From the NCBI GenBank assembly GCA_030592825.1, contig JAUVIG010000014.1:1-20401 (forward strand): a stretch of 20,401 nt of DNA, written 5' to 3'. Positions 12,816 to 20,401 of this stretch are shown piece by piece; within the stretch, counting starts at the first letter, position 1, and every line of letters starts with the position of its first letter. The stretch is from Chlorobiota bacterium. GTDB taxonomy: Bacteria > Bacteroidota > Bacteroidia > Bacteroidales > JAADGE01. A model generated the notes under the pieces. The model searched no databases. It had not been told where the DNA came from and saw only the letters and a list, made by a program, of their open reading frames with translations. The position numbers and the translations under genes were made by a program.

Positions 12816-14600
12816 TTAAAAATTAAATCGTTCCAATATTGAATCATCTTCCAATTCTTTTGAAAGTGACTGCAATGTATTCAGCGGAACATCAAAGATA
12901 TCGAGTATCATTAATCCGTCAACACAATTATTGAATTTTGGGTCAACATTAAAGCCGAGAAGTTTTGCATTTAATTGAATGTATTTTTTAAACAATACAG
13001 GTGTATTATAGTCAGGTTCAATATCTTGAATAAATTTATCTAATTTTTTTACATCACTGCTTGTGTTTTTAATAAAAACTTCATTGTCAAAATTTGGATT
13101 GTGTTTTATTTTAAAACGTTTACGCGGAACAATGTATTTTGCGAGATCATTATTAAAGAAGTTTTCCTTAAAAAAATCAATTATTAAACTTTGAGAAAAT
13201 TTTGAAAAATCATTGCTGATACTTGCAGGACCAATCAGATAGCGATATTCTCTGTTTTTCAGCAGAAAATATAAAATGCCTTTCCATAATAAAAACAATG
13301 AAAGTGGTTTTTTTTGATATTCTTTAATAATAAATGACCTGCCAAGTTCTATAGATTCTTCAAGTATTTTGTTAAATTCTTTTTTGATATTGAACAATGA
13401 CTGAATATAGAATCCTTTGATACCGAATTGTTGCATAATTTGGTCGCCTCTGCCTACTCTGTATGCACCTGCAATTTTTTGATTGTCATTGTCCCAAATA
13501 ATTAACTGTGAAAAGTAAAGGTCAAATTCATCAATATCCAGACTTCTGTTTGATCCTTCTCCTACTTCACGGAAAGTAATCTCTCTTAAGCGACCTATTT
13601 CTGTTAAAATATTCGGTGTTTCAACTGACGGTCCGCACATTACGCTATATTCTTTACTGTCAAACAGAAAATATTTTTCTTTAAGAAAATTAATTTCCTT
13701 TAATATTTCATCTGCCGGAACCGGGTCAATTATTTTTTCAACTTTTTTTGTTCTCGCTATAAATTTTGGTCTAAAGAATTTTTTTACTTCAAGAGGAGAA
13801 CCTAATGCGTATGTTTTAGCTCTTAAAAACCTTGATATTGTTTCAATATCTTTAAATTCCTTTTGTTCTTTAACGCTAATAGGCTTTCCAATTCTTATTT
13901 TAATTGTTTTTCTTTTTTTATTAAAAAATTCTCTTGATAATCTGGCAGTTTGCAAAAAAGGATTAATATTTCCGAGAAGATGATATATCCAACTGTTATT
14001 ACCTTGAAAATAAACCGGAACAACAGGAACTTCTACATTTTTTATTAATTTAATCAATGTGTTTTGCCATTTTCTGTCGCTGATATTATTCAGAGAATGT
14101 ACTTTTGAGATTTCAGCAGCCGGAAATATTCCAAGAGGTTTACCGTTTTCAATATGGTTAAGTGTTTTTTTTAAATAAGTAAAACTGAATTTTATGTTGC
14201 TGTTATCACTAAGTTCGTTAATGGGGATGGAAAATTGTGTAAGAGGCTCAATATTATGTAACAAGAAATTTGCTAACAGTTTAAAATCAGGTCTTTTTTC
14301 AATAATTATTTTTAATAACAGAAGTCCGTCAATACCCCCGAAAGGTTGATTTGAAACAGTAATAAAGGCACCTGTCAAAGGAATTCTGCTTATATCAGCT
14401 TCATCAATTTCAAAATTAATTCCTAATGAATCAATAACTGAATCAATAAATTCAATGCCGTCTTTATCAAAATTTTTCGAATAGATTTTATTGAACTTGT
14501 TATAACTCTTAAGTTGCATTAAGAATTTTGCAATAACATCGTTATTAAATTTATCCGATAATCTCTGACTTATAAAATCTTTACCTTTAATTCTTTCCAT
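12816..14600 (-). CDS. OlsF-type bifunctional acyltransferase (ornithine/amino lipid synthesis), with an altered N-terminal active-site motif
   Basis: A 594-residue fusion. The N-terminal half (about 60-270) is a PlsC-like acyltransferase domain, with the block around VSNQPFGGIDG (residues 82-92), the GIFPAAEIS block, and VPVVPVYFQGN. The C-terminal half (about 310-520) is a GNAT-type N-acyltransferase of the OlsB kind (GRLREITFREVGEGSNRSLDIDEFD, then AGAYRVGRG). In the characterised OlsF of Serratia the C-terminal domain makes lyso-ornithine lipid and the N-terminal domain adds the second acyl chain; Bacteroidota homologues are known. The catalytic His expected in NHP-x-GG is Gln85 here (codon CAA at 14346-14348), and FPAGE reads FPAAE. 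The O-acylation step may be impaired or done elsewhere. A long AT-rich intergenic region precedes the gene. Confidence 0.82.
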   Translation of the reverse strand: MERIKGKDFISQRLSDKFNNDVIAKFLMQLKSYNKFNKIYSKNFDKDGIEFIDSVIDSLGINFEIDEADISRIPLTGAFITVSNQPFGGIDGLLLLKIIIEKRPDFKLLANFLLHNIEPLTQFSIPINELSDNSNIKFSFTYLKKTLNHIENGKPLGIFPAAEISKVHSLNNISDRKWQNTLIKLIKNVEVPVVPVYFQGNNSWIYHLLGNINPFLQTARLSREFFNKKRKTIKIRIGKPISVKEQKEFKDIETISRFLRAKTYALGSPLEVKKFFRPKFIARTKKVEKIIDPVPADEILKEINFLKEKYFLFDSKEYSVMCGPSVETPNILTEIGRLREITFREVGEGSNRSLDIDEFDLYFSQLIIWDNDNQKIAGAYRVGRGDQIMQQFGIKGFYIQSLFNIKKEFNKILEESIELGRSFIIKEYQKKPLSLFLLWKGILYFLLKNREYRYLIGPASISNDFSKFSQSLIIDFFKENFFNNDLAKYIVPRKRFKIKHNPNFDNEVFIKNTSSDVKKLDKFIQDIEPDYNTPVLFKKYIQLNAKLLGFNVDPKFNNCVDGLMILDIFDVPLNTLQSLSKELEDDSILERFNF

Positions 14601-14617
14601 TATACTATTAACCTGTG

Positions 14618-14642
14618 AAACTTTGTTTTTTCAGCAAAGTTT
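14618..14642. promoter_or_regulatory. 8-bp dyad upstream of olsF
   Basis: AAACTTTG (14618-14625) and CAAAGTTT (14635-14642) form a perfect inverted repeat around a 9-base spacer, 17 bases before the olsF start codon. It could be an operator or a leader hairpin that limits translation. No bound factor can be named. Confidence 0.4.
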
Positions 14643-14670
14643 TTGTATCAAAAAAATGAATTTATTAATA

Positions 14671-14755
14671 GATTGATTAAAGATTGAGTTAAATTGATGA
14701 AGTTGTAGTGTGCTTTTATAAATCTACTTCAATCTATTTCAATCTACTTCAATCG
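14671..14755. repeat. Inverted degenerate decamer array without a gene
   Basis: The right arm has AATCTACTTC, AATCTATTTC, AATCTACTTC and AATCG in exact 10-bp register (14721-14755). The left arm (14671-14708) carries the complementary type of unit (AGATTGATTA, AAGATTGAGTT, AAATTGATGA, AGTTGTAG), so the two can fold back on each other. The 12-base loop includes TGTGCTTT, also seen in the loop of the S23-flanking array at 7764-7771. The architecture is the same as the S23 arrays but the unit sequence differs. Confidence 0.65.
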
Positions 14756-14927
14756 AATACAATTTTATTTGCAGCTTTGCTGTGTTATATTGTTAACTAT
14801 ATTATTAAGTCGAAAAAATAAGTTTTTTACAAATTTAATAAAATATAAGTATTTGACAGTTATAACAGGAAAGAATTACCGAATACAGTTCGATAATTTT
14901 GTTTACTTTTGCAACAAAGGATTATTT

Positions 14928-15095
14928 AGTGTTTGTCCATAATGTCCGATTTCTTTACCGAAACAAGTTCGGCATAAGCTGTTATCCTTATATTTATAAT
15001 CAGTCATCCGTCTGACGGACTTCTGATTATAAACATTTCGGATGCCTCAAACTCGAACATTATGAACCAAACACTGACTTTATAGGACAGACACT
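14928..15095. mobile_element. MITE-like palindromic element
   Basis: The ends are AGTGTTTGTCC (14928-14938) and GGACAGACACT (15085-15095), an 11-bp inverted pair with one mismatch. An inner match pairs 14928-14949 with 15053-15075 over about 22 bases with two mismatches and one gap. The centre is a strong dyad: ATAATCAG...CTGATTAT enclosing TCCGTC-TGA-CGGA (14997-15030). It has no ORF. No clear target-site duplication was found. Small size, terminal inverted repeats and lack of coding capacity fit a non-autonomous element. Confidence 0.6.
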
Positions 15096-15196
15096 TTTTA
15101 GTGTTATAAGAAAACTCTGAATTGCTAATAATACGCGTGTTTTAAGTTTAATACAGCTTTGAATGTAAAAGTCATTTTATAGTCATTTTGCTATGC

Positions 15197-15224
15197 TGTT
15201 ATTAAGTTCTGTAACTTAATGACA
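15197..15224. repeat. 12-bp-arm hairpin upstream of the DUF2142 gene
   Basis: TGTTATTAAGTT (15197-15208), loop CTGT, and AACTTAATGACA (15213-15224) pair at 11 of 12 positions. It is too AT-rich and lacks a T-run for a typical terminator on the plus strand. It could be a leader structure or a repeat fragment. Confidence 0.45.
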
Positions 15225-15245
15225 ATTGAATGATAATACTGAAAT

Positions 15246-15265
15246 CTGTCTGTCGTCAGGCAGGC
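15246..15265. repeat. GC-rich CTGTCTG/CAGGCAG hairpin fragment
   Basis: CTGTCTG-TCGT-CAGGCAG forms a 7-bp stem with one G-T pair. Its GC content stands out sharply from the surroundings. Similar CTGTCTG...CAGGCAGG motifs are, to my recollection, common as dispersed repeats in Bacteroidota genomes. It is probably a fragment of another repeat. Confidence 0.45.
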
Positions 15266-15334
15266 AAGGTCAGCACAAGTTTTTATGATTTACATTCAAA
15301 CAAATAATTTATCAACTTTAAAAAACATAAAGTT

Positions 15335-17194
15335 ATGAAGAGTATTTCTCCTCATAGATTTTTTTTAATTTTTGCTGTATTTTTCGGATTAATTTTTTCA
15401 ATTATTACTCCGCCCTTCCAAGTACCTGATGAAATTAATCATTTTTACAGAGCTTATCAGATTTCTGAAGGAAATTTTACAGCACTAAAAATTGATAACA
15501 GAGTAGGAGGATACATACCTGAAAGTTTAGATTTATTTTCTTTTCAATATAAGAAAATGTCTCTTAATAAGTACAGTAAAGTTAACTTTAAGGAGATTAA
15601 AAAAACGAGTGAAATTTCATTAAATGCTTTTGATAAAGTTTTTACGGACTTTCCGAATACTGCATTATATACCCCTGTTTCTTACATACCTCAATCAATT
15701 GCAATTTTTATTCTTCGTTTACTTAATTGTAAGCCTTTATATATGTTATATTTAGTTAGAATAATTACATTATTATTTTGGATAACATTAGTTTATTTTG
15801 CAATTAAAATTATTCCTTTTCAAAAATGGTTGTTTGTTATATTGGCTCTGCTTCCAATGTCATTATCTGTTAACTCATCAATAAGTGCTGATATTATTAC
15901 AAATGCTCTTTCTTTTTTATTTATTGCTTATGTCATCAGATGTGCTTTTAATAATAAAAAATTTTCAAAGAAAGATTTAATAATTATTTCATTAATTATA
16001 ATTTCACTTGGTTTAGCAAAAGTAATTTACGTATTATTACTCTTTATCTTTTTAATAATTCCAAAAAGAAATTTTCTTTCTTTGAAACATTATATTTTCT
16101 CGTTTATAATAATATTAGTTTTAGGATTTGGATTTGCCTTTGGAGGGAAAAAAACAATTGACAAATTATATACCCCATATAATGAATATAATATTGAATA
16201 TAGAGAAAATACTATATTGAATTCTAAAGCAAATATGGATGAACAAATTAGTTTTATAATAAGCAATAAAAAACAAACGGTAAAAATTTTTGCGACCTCT
16301 TTTTTTTCAGAATTTAAACCAATGATAAAGAGTTATATCGGCAGGCTTGGATGGGGAGATACTCAGCTACCGAACTTCATTGTTTTATTAAGCTATATAA
16401 TTATTTTTTTAATCGCGATTAGTTCTAACAATAAAGAAATAACTTTTAAATACCGGCAAAGATTAATATTTTTTTCAACTTCAATAATTCTTCTTCTTTT
16501 TATTATGTTGTCTCAATATTTGACATGGGTTCCTGTCGGCAGCAATAGGGTTTATCCTTTACAGGGGAGGTATTTTATTCCTGTATTGCCTTTAATATTT
16601 GTCTTGTTTTTTAATAATAAAACTAAAATAAATAATGCTTACAGGAAATATATTATTCTTCTGTTTACTCTGTTTATCGGATTTTATTCAATAGTGTATC
16701 TTTATAACAGGTTTTACTATAATTATATTTTAATAAAGCAATTTGAAATTAATTGTAATGCAGAGTTATTAAGTGAAGATAAAAAATTTCTTCTTACTGA
16801 TAATGATACTGTAAAATTTGATAATCCCAATATCCAAACAGATAAAGAGTCTCGTTCAGGAGATTATTCTATAAAATTAAGTCCGGATAATCAATTTGGC
16901 TTTAGTTATAAATTTAATAATGTAAAAAAAGGAGATAAATTTGTTGTTACTGTATGGCGGACAGGAAAAGAAGGAAAAATCATTATTCAAGAGGATGCAG
17001 AAAACGGCTTGTATTTAAAATCATCAAAGATAATAAGCAAAGATGATAATAACAGGTATCAACTTGAATCTGTATTTTTTGCTCCGAAAGACTTTACAGA
17101 TACCGGATTAAAAATTTATATTTGGTATAATGCAGAAGACAGTGCTTATTTTGATGATTATAAAATTACTTTTTTAAAGAAACAAGCTATGTAA
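15335..17194 (+). CDS. DUF2142-family polytopic membrane protein with a C-terminal soluble domain
   Basis: A 619-residue protein. A first TM helix is followed by PPFQVPDEINHFYRAYQISEGN, the hallmark loop of DUF2142, a GT-C glycosyltransferase-like membrane family whose acidic D-E-x-x-H loop resembles the catalytic loop of those enzymes. About ten hydrophobic helices follow up to residue 465. The WVPVGSNRVYPLQGRYFIPVLPL segment is the second family signature. The last roughly 150 residues are outside the membrane and look like a beta-sandwich (SRSGDYSIKLSPDNQFGFSY, then DTGLKIYIWYNAEDSAYFDDYKI), as in carbohydrate-binding jelly rolls. DUF2142 genes often lie near polysaccharide clusters; none is visible here. 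Function is inferred as envelope glycosylation only. Confidence 0.83.
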   Translation: MKSISPHRFFLIFAVFFGLIFSIITPPFQVPDEINHFYRAYQISEGNFTALKIDNRVGGYIPESLDLFSFQYKKMSLNKYSKVNFKEIKKTSEISLNAFDKVFTDFPNTALYTPVSYIPQSIAIFILRLLNCKPLYMLYLVRIITLLFWITLVYFAIKIIPFQKWLFVILALLPMSLSVNSSISADIITNALSFLFIAYVIRCAFNNKKFSKKDLIIISLIIISLGLAKVIYVLLLFIFLIIPKRNFLSLKHYIFSFIIILVLGFGFAFGGKKTIDKLYTPYNEYNIEYRENTILNSKANMDEQISFIISNKKQTVKIFATSFFSEFKPMIKSYIGRLGWGDTQLPNFIVLLSYIIIFLIAISSNNKEITFKYRQRLIFFSTSIILLLFIMLSQYLTWVPVGSNRVYPLQGRYFIPVLPLIFVLFFNNKTKINNAYRKYIILLFTLFIGFYSIVYLYNRFYYNYILIKQFEINCNAELLSEDKKFLLTDNDTVKFDNPNIQTDKESRSGDYSIKLSPDNQFGFSYKFNNVKKGDKFVVTVWRTGKEGKIIIQEDAENGLYLKSSKIISKDDNNRYQLESVFFAPKDFTDTGLKIYIWYNAEDSAYFDDYKITFLKKQAM

Positions 17195-17230
17195 GGGGTA
17201 TTATAAATACAATATATTATTTATATCCCC
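17195..17230 (+). terminator. Possible terminator after the DUF2142 gene
   Basis: GGGGTATTATAAATA and TTTATATCCCC, directly after the stop codon, form a hairpin with a GGGG/CCCC base and an AT-rich, partly bulged stem. The following bases (TAATATTTGTAATTT) are T-rich but not a pure T-run. It could instead be a structural element of the next gene's leader. Confidence 0.45.
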
Positions 17231-17285
17231 TAATATTTGTAATTTAAGCTGTTTTTAAATATATTTATCACAAATTGAGAAGTTA

Positions 17286-20200
17286 ATGCGGAAGTTAATA
17301 CATGTCATATTATTATTACTGTTAAATTTGTCTCTCATTGCTCAAATCGGAAAGCCTTTTATAAGAAATTATTCTCCGATAGAATACCTTGGAGATGATC
17401 AAATTTGGACAATATTACAAGACCAAAGAGGTGTAATGTATTTTGGAGGAATTGACGGATTATTTGAATATAACGGAGTTAATTGGAATAAATATATTAT
17501 TACTGATGCAAAAAACGGCGTGCTTTCCTCTGCTATTGATGAAAACGGAACTATATTTATCGGATCGGAAGGTGAATTCGGTTGTATGATGCCGGATCAT
17601 TCAGGCCGTTTAAAGTATATTTCTTTTATTAATGAATTAGATTCTGCTGATCGCTTGTTTACAAATGTTTGGTCGATTGCTGCAATTAACGGGAATGTTT
17701 ATTTTTCTGCTGATGAAGCAGTTTTCAGGTACAACAGGGATTCTTTACCGAAAGTAAAAAAAATATATACAGAAGCAGAACCTTTTTTAATATATAAACC
17801 TAATGATGAGGTTTTTATTACAATTCGAGATGGCGGATTGATGAAGATAGAAGGAGATAATTTAATTTCAATGCCCGGTATTGAAGGACTGGGTATCTGG
17901 TTTATGCTGCCTTACGAAAAAGATAAATATTTAATTGGCAGTTCAGAAAACGGTTTGGAGATATTCAATCCGAATGCTGATGATTCAACACAGGTGTTAA
18001 GCAAATATAATTGGTTTAATAAAACTGATATTGATCAAACAAATAAATTTTTACAAGAGAATCAAATGTATATGGGAGCATGTCAATTGGATAAGAACAG
18101 ATATGCAATCGGAACAATACTTAACGGCATTATTATTATTAATAAAAAAGGTAAAATTGTAGAGCATATCAGTAAAAAATCTGATTTGCAAAATTCTACA
18201 ATTCATTATTTGTTATCAGATAAACAAAATGAACTTTGGGTAGGAACATCATACGGTATTTCTCGTGTTGAGTTTAATTCTCCTTTTCGAATTTTGGATG
18301 AGAAAAGCGGAGTTTTGGGAACAATTTATGATATTATACGCTTTAAGAATAGAGTATATGCAACTTCTAATCTCGGGATGTATTATTTTGACGGTAAGAA
18401 GTTCAAAGGAATAAAGGCATTAACCGGAGAAAATTCCGTACAAGTTTTTTATCCTCTTGTTTGCAAAAATCCCTTTAAAAAAGATTCTGTTTTGCTTGTT
18501 TATACAATATACGGGATATATTATATTATAGGAAATGAAGCAATAAGGATAACAGATATATCTCCTTCCGGCATTTTTCAATCTGAATTTGATAAAACAA
18601 AATTTTATTGTTCTGTTAATTTTGATTTATTAACTTTCTCTTATGACGGGAAAAATTTTACCAAACCAAAAGTAATTCACAGATTTAATGAAATTGTCTA
18701 TACGGGAATTGAGAAGGATGCAAATAATATATGGCTGATTATTGTTGATAAACCTGCTGTTTTTAATGTAGAGAAGTCTGAATTAATAACTTTTAATTCC
18801 CAAGATGAACTCAAAGGTATAAGTTTTAATAATATTATAAAAATTGCCGGAGAAACTGTCTTCCTGACAGATAAAGGCATCTATAAATTTAGTAATGAGA
18901 AAGAGGCGTTTTATAAAGACAGTATTTTGCTTGATAAAAAATTAGATTCAAAAACAGTTATGCAAGTAACAGAGGTTTCAAGACAATTATACTGGACTCT
19001 GTTGTTTGATGATTCTCACAGAATAATCAACCAAAGTAAAATTACGGAATACGGAGTTCAATTTGACAGTATCCCTTTTAAAAGACTTTTTGGTGTTCAT
19101 ACTATTTATGCCGACGGGGACAGTTTGTTATGGGCAATATCTTCAAAAGCAATTTACAGATATAATTTAAGAGTTGATAAAGATTATTCAGAGAAATCAA
19201 CCACTGTCATCAGTAAAGTAACAATTAGTGGTGATTCTGTTATTTTTTTTGGAGCATTTAGTTTAGATGTAAATAACAAAAAGCAAATAAATAATGTATT
19301 CAATTATTCTGATAATGATATAAGCTTTGAATTTACTTTACCGAGTTTTGATAATGAAAGTGCCAATGAATATTGTTATTTGTTGGAAGGAGGGAAAAGT
19401 CAACAATGGTCAAACTGGACAAATGAAACATATAAAGAATATACAAATTTATATGAAGGGAAATACGTCTTTAAAGTAAAAGCCCGTAATATATATGATT
19501 TTGAAAGTTCACCGGCAGAATATGAATTTGAAATATTACCGCCGTGGCACAGAACATGGTGGGCATATGCAATATATCTTTTATTATTGTTTTCTTTAAT
19601 ATCAATTTTAATAAAATTAAATGAAAGACGACTGAAAAAGGAAAATATCAGATTAGATAATATTGTTAAGGAAAGAACTGCTGAAATTTATTTGCAAAAA
19701 GAAGAAATTCAAACGCAAGCTGATCATTTGGAAGAAATTAACACAGAACTTAGCCAAAAAAATGAGGAAATAAGTTCAATTGCCGAAAATCTTAAAGATG
19801 CTAATAAGAAAATCAGAGATAAAAATATATACATTACTGATAGTATCAATTATGCAAAGAAGATACAAACTGCTGTTTTACCCGATGAAAATGAAATTAG
19901 ATGTGTCTTAAAAGATTATTTTATTATATACAGACCTAAAGATATAGTAGGCGGTGATTTTTATTTTGTTAAAAAAATCAATAATTATATTGTGATTGCC
20001 GTTGCTGATTGTACCGGGCATGGTGTGCCGGGAGGTTTTTTAAGTATGATGGGGATTTCAATATTAAATGAGATTGTTCAAAAAGATGATATGAAAAAAT
20101 CTTCTGATGTATTGGAAGTAATGAGAGACAGAATAAAAAATTCTTTAAGGCAAAGAAATTATCTTTTAAGCAGAACTGAAGGCATTGATATTGCCTTATG

Positions 20201-20401
20201 TGCAATTAATACCGATAATAATGTTCTTCAGTATTCAGGTGCAAATATACCTGCCTTTATTATTAGAAATAATGAAGAAAAGACCATTGATGAACTTAAA
20301 CCTGATTTGCAACCGGTAGGAATTCATTATAATGAAAAACCATTTTCATATTTTGAAACAAGAATTGAGGCAGGGGATATGTTGTACCTTTTTTCCGATG
20401 G
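17286..20401 (+). CDS. Beta-propeller sensor with Y_Y_Y domain and cytoplasmic SpoIIE/PP2C phosphatase (3' end outside window)
   Basis: An open frame of 1038 codons from ATG at 17286 continues past the window edge. Order of parts: signal peptide (residues 1-20, ending LSLIAQ); periplasmic propeller repeats, the first reading DDQIWTILQDQRGVMYFGGIDGLFEYNG; a Y_Y_Y domain (about 670-752); one TM helix (about 758-778); a coiled coil of Glu/Lys/Asn-rich heptads (about 780-860); and a SpoIIE-type PP2C domain from about 875. The phosphatase motifs are RPKDIVGGDFY (Asp891), ADCTGHGVPGG (Asp908), GIDIALCAI and YLFSDG, with metal-binding Asp residues in place. The propeller resembles that of hybrid two-component sensors, which often detect polysaccharides, but here the output is protein dephosphorylation, probably of an anti-sigma-factor antagonist. 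No partner gene is in view. Start codon chosen for the signal peptide. Confidence 0.92.
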   Translation, partial: MRKLIHVILLLLLNLSLIAQIGKPFIRNYSPIEYLGDDQIWTILQDQRGVMYFGGIDGLFEYNGVNWNKYIITDAKNGVLSSAIDENGTIFIGSEGEFGCMMPDHSGRLKYISFINELDSADRLFTNVWSIAAINGNVYFSADEAVFRYNRDSLPKVKKIYTEAEPFLIYKPNDEVFITIRDGGLMKIEGDNLISMPGIEGLGIWFMLPYEKDKYLIGSSENGLEIFNPNADDSTQVLSKYNWFNKTDIDQTNKFLQENQMYMGACQLDKNRYAIGTILNGIIIINKKGKIVEHISKKSDLQNSTIHYLLSDKQNELWVGTSYGISRVEFNSPFRILDEKSGVLGTIYDIIRFKNRVYATSNLGMYYFDGKKFKGIKALTGENSVQVFYPLVCKNPFKKDSVLLVYTIYGIYYIIGNEAIRITDISPSGIFQSEFDKTKFYCSVNFDLLTFSYDGKNFTKPKVIHRFNEIVYTGIEKDANNIWLIIVDKPAVFNVEKSELITFNSQDELKGISFNNIIKIAGETVFLTDKGIYKFSNEKEAFYKDSILLDKKLDSKTVMQVTEVSRQLYWTLLFDDSHRIINQSKITEYGVQFDSIPFKRLFGVHTIYADGDSLLWAISSKAIYRYNLRVDKDYSEKSTTVISKVTISGDSVIFFGAFSLDVNNKKQINNVFNYSDNDISFEFTLPSFDNESANEYCYLLEGGKSQQWSNWTNETYKEYTNLYEGKYVFKVKARNIYDFESSPAEYEFEILPPWHRTWWAYAIYLLLLFSLISILIKLNERRLKKENIRLDNIVKERTAEIYLQKEEIQTQADHLEEINTELSQKNEEISSIAENLKDANKKIRDKNIYITDSINYAKKIQTAVLPDENEIRCVLKDYFIIYRPKDIVGGDFYFVKKINNYIVIAVADCTGHGVPGGFLSMMGISILNEIVQKDDMKKSSDVLEVMRDRIKNSLRQRNYLLSRTEGIDIALCAINTDNNVLQYSGANIPAFIIRNNEEKTIDELKPDLQPVGIHYNEKPFSYFETRIEAGDMLYLFSD

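Larger units (their letters stand above)
14601..15334. other. Divergent intergenic region (734 bp) without a convincing gene
   Basis: No ORF with protein-like composition is seen on either strand. The region holds, in order, a dyad at the olsF start, an inverted decamer array, an AT-rich stretch, a palindromic MITE-like element, a 12-bp-arm hairpin and a short GC-rich repeat hairpin before the DUF2142 start. Promoters for the two divergent genes must lie here, but no confident TAnnTTTG box was found. Confidence 0.6.

Overview
The window is very AT-rich and looks like a chromosomal segment of a Bacteroidota bacterium, probably an environmental Bacteroidales relative. The pointers are the rseC-rnfBCDGEA gene order, an OlsF-type fused acyltransferase, a periplasmic beta-propeller sensor with a Y_Y_Y domain, SMI1/KNR4 and S23 four-helix-bundle families, lipoprotein-style N-termini, and start codons without Shine-Dalgarno sequences. 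No rRNA, tRNA, CRISPR array or transposase gene was found.

All genes from 5 to 14600 are on the minus strand; the two genes after 15335 are on the plus strand. From right to left on the minus strand: an OlsF-like bifunctional acyltransferase (12816-14600), a LysE-family exporter, a small lipoprotein, then rseC followed by rnfB, rnfC, rnfD, rnfG, rnfE and rnfA (4544-11286). A strong intrinsic terminator ends the rnf operon. Next come an LD-carboxypeptidase (S66), a PHA_gran_rgn-type small protein, a ChaN-family protein, a truncated SMI1/KNR4 ORF overlapping a CapA-family lipoprotein, a 61-aa HTH-like protein, and the interrupted start of an M3 peptidase. On the plus strand are a DUF2142 membrane protein and a large sensor phosphatase (signal peptide, beta-propeller, Y_Y_Y, TM, coiled coil, SpoIIE/PP2C) that runs off the window.

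The Rnf complex couples electron transfer between reduced ferredoxin and NAD+ to ion pumping across the membrane. RnfB and RnfC carry the Fe-S clusters and nucleotide site, RnfD and RnfG carry flavins, and RnfA and RnfE are the membrane core. RseC belongs to the same functional group.

The most unusual content lies between the genes. The rnf operon is normally compact, but here it is split between rnfC and rnfD by about 0.9 kb. That insert has an S23/four-helix-bundle gene flanked on both sides by homologous hairpin-forming arrays of a degenerate 10-11 bp unit (GTCAAAnnTT and its complement). Gene-less elements of the same general design occur between rnfG and rnfE (octamer TAGTnnnn, inverted), upstream of the small lipoprotein (TAGTnnnn, one-sided) and upstream of olsF (decamer, inverted). 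A separate dyad repeat (GGATTTGTAATCC-like plus TTTCGGATTT-like) lies at or next to the stop codons of chaN, rseC and the small lipoprotein. A MITE-like palindromic element sits in the 734-bp divergent intergenic region. Together they suggest a genome populated by small non-autonomous repeats, with the S23 cassette as the most complete example.
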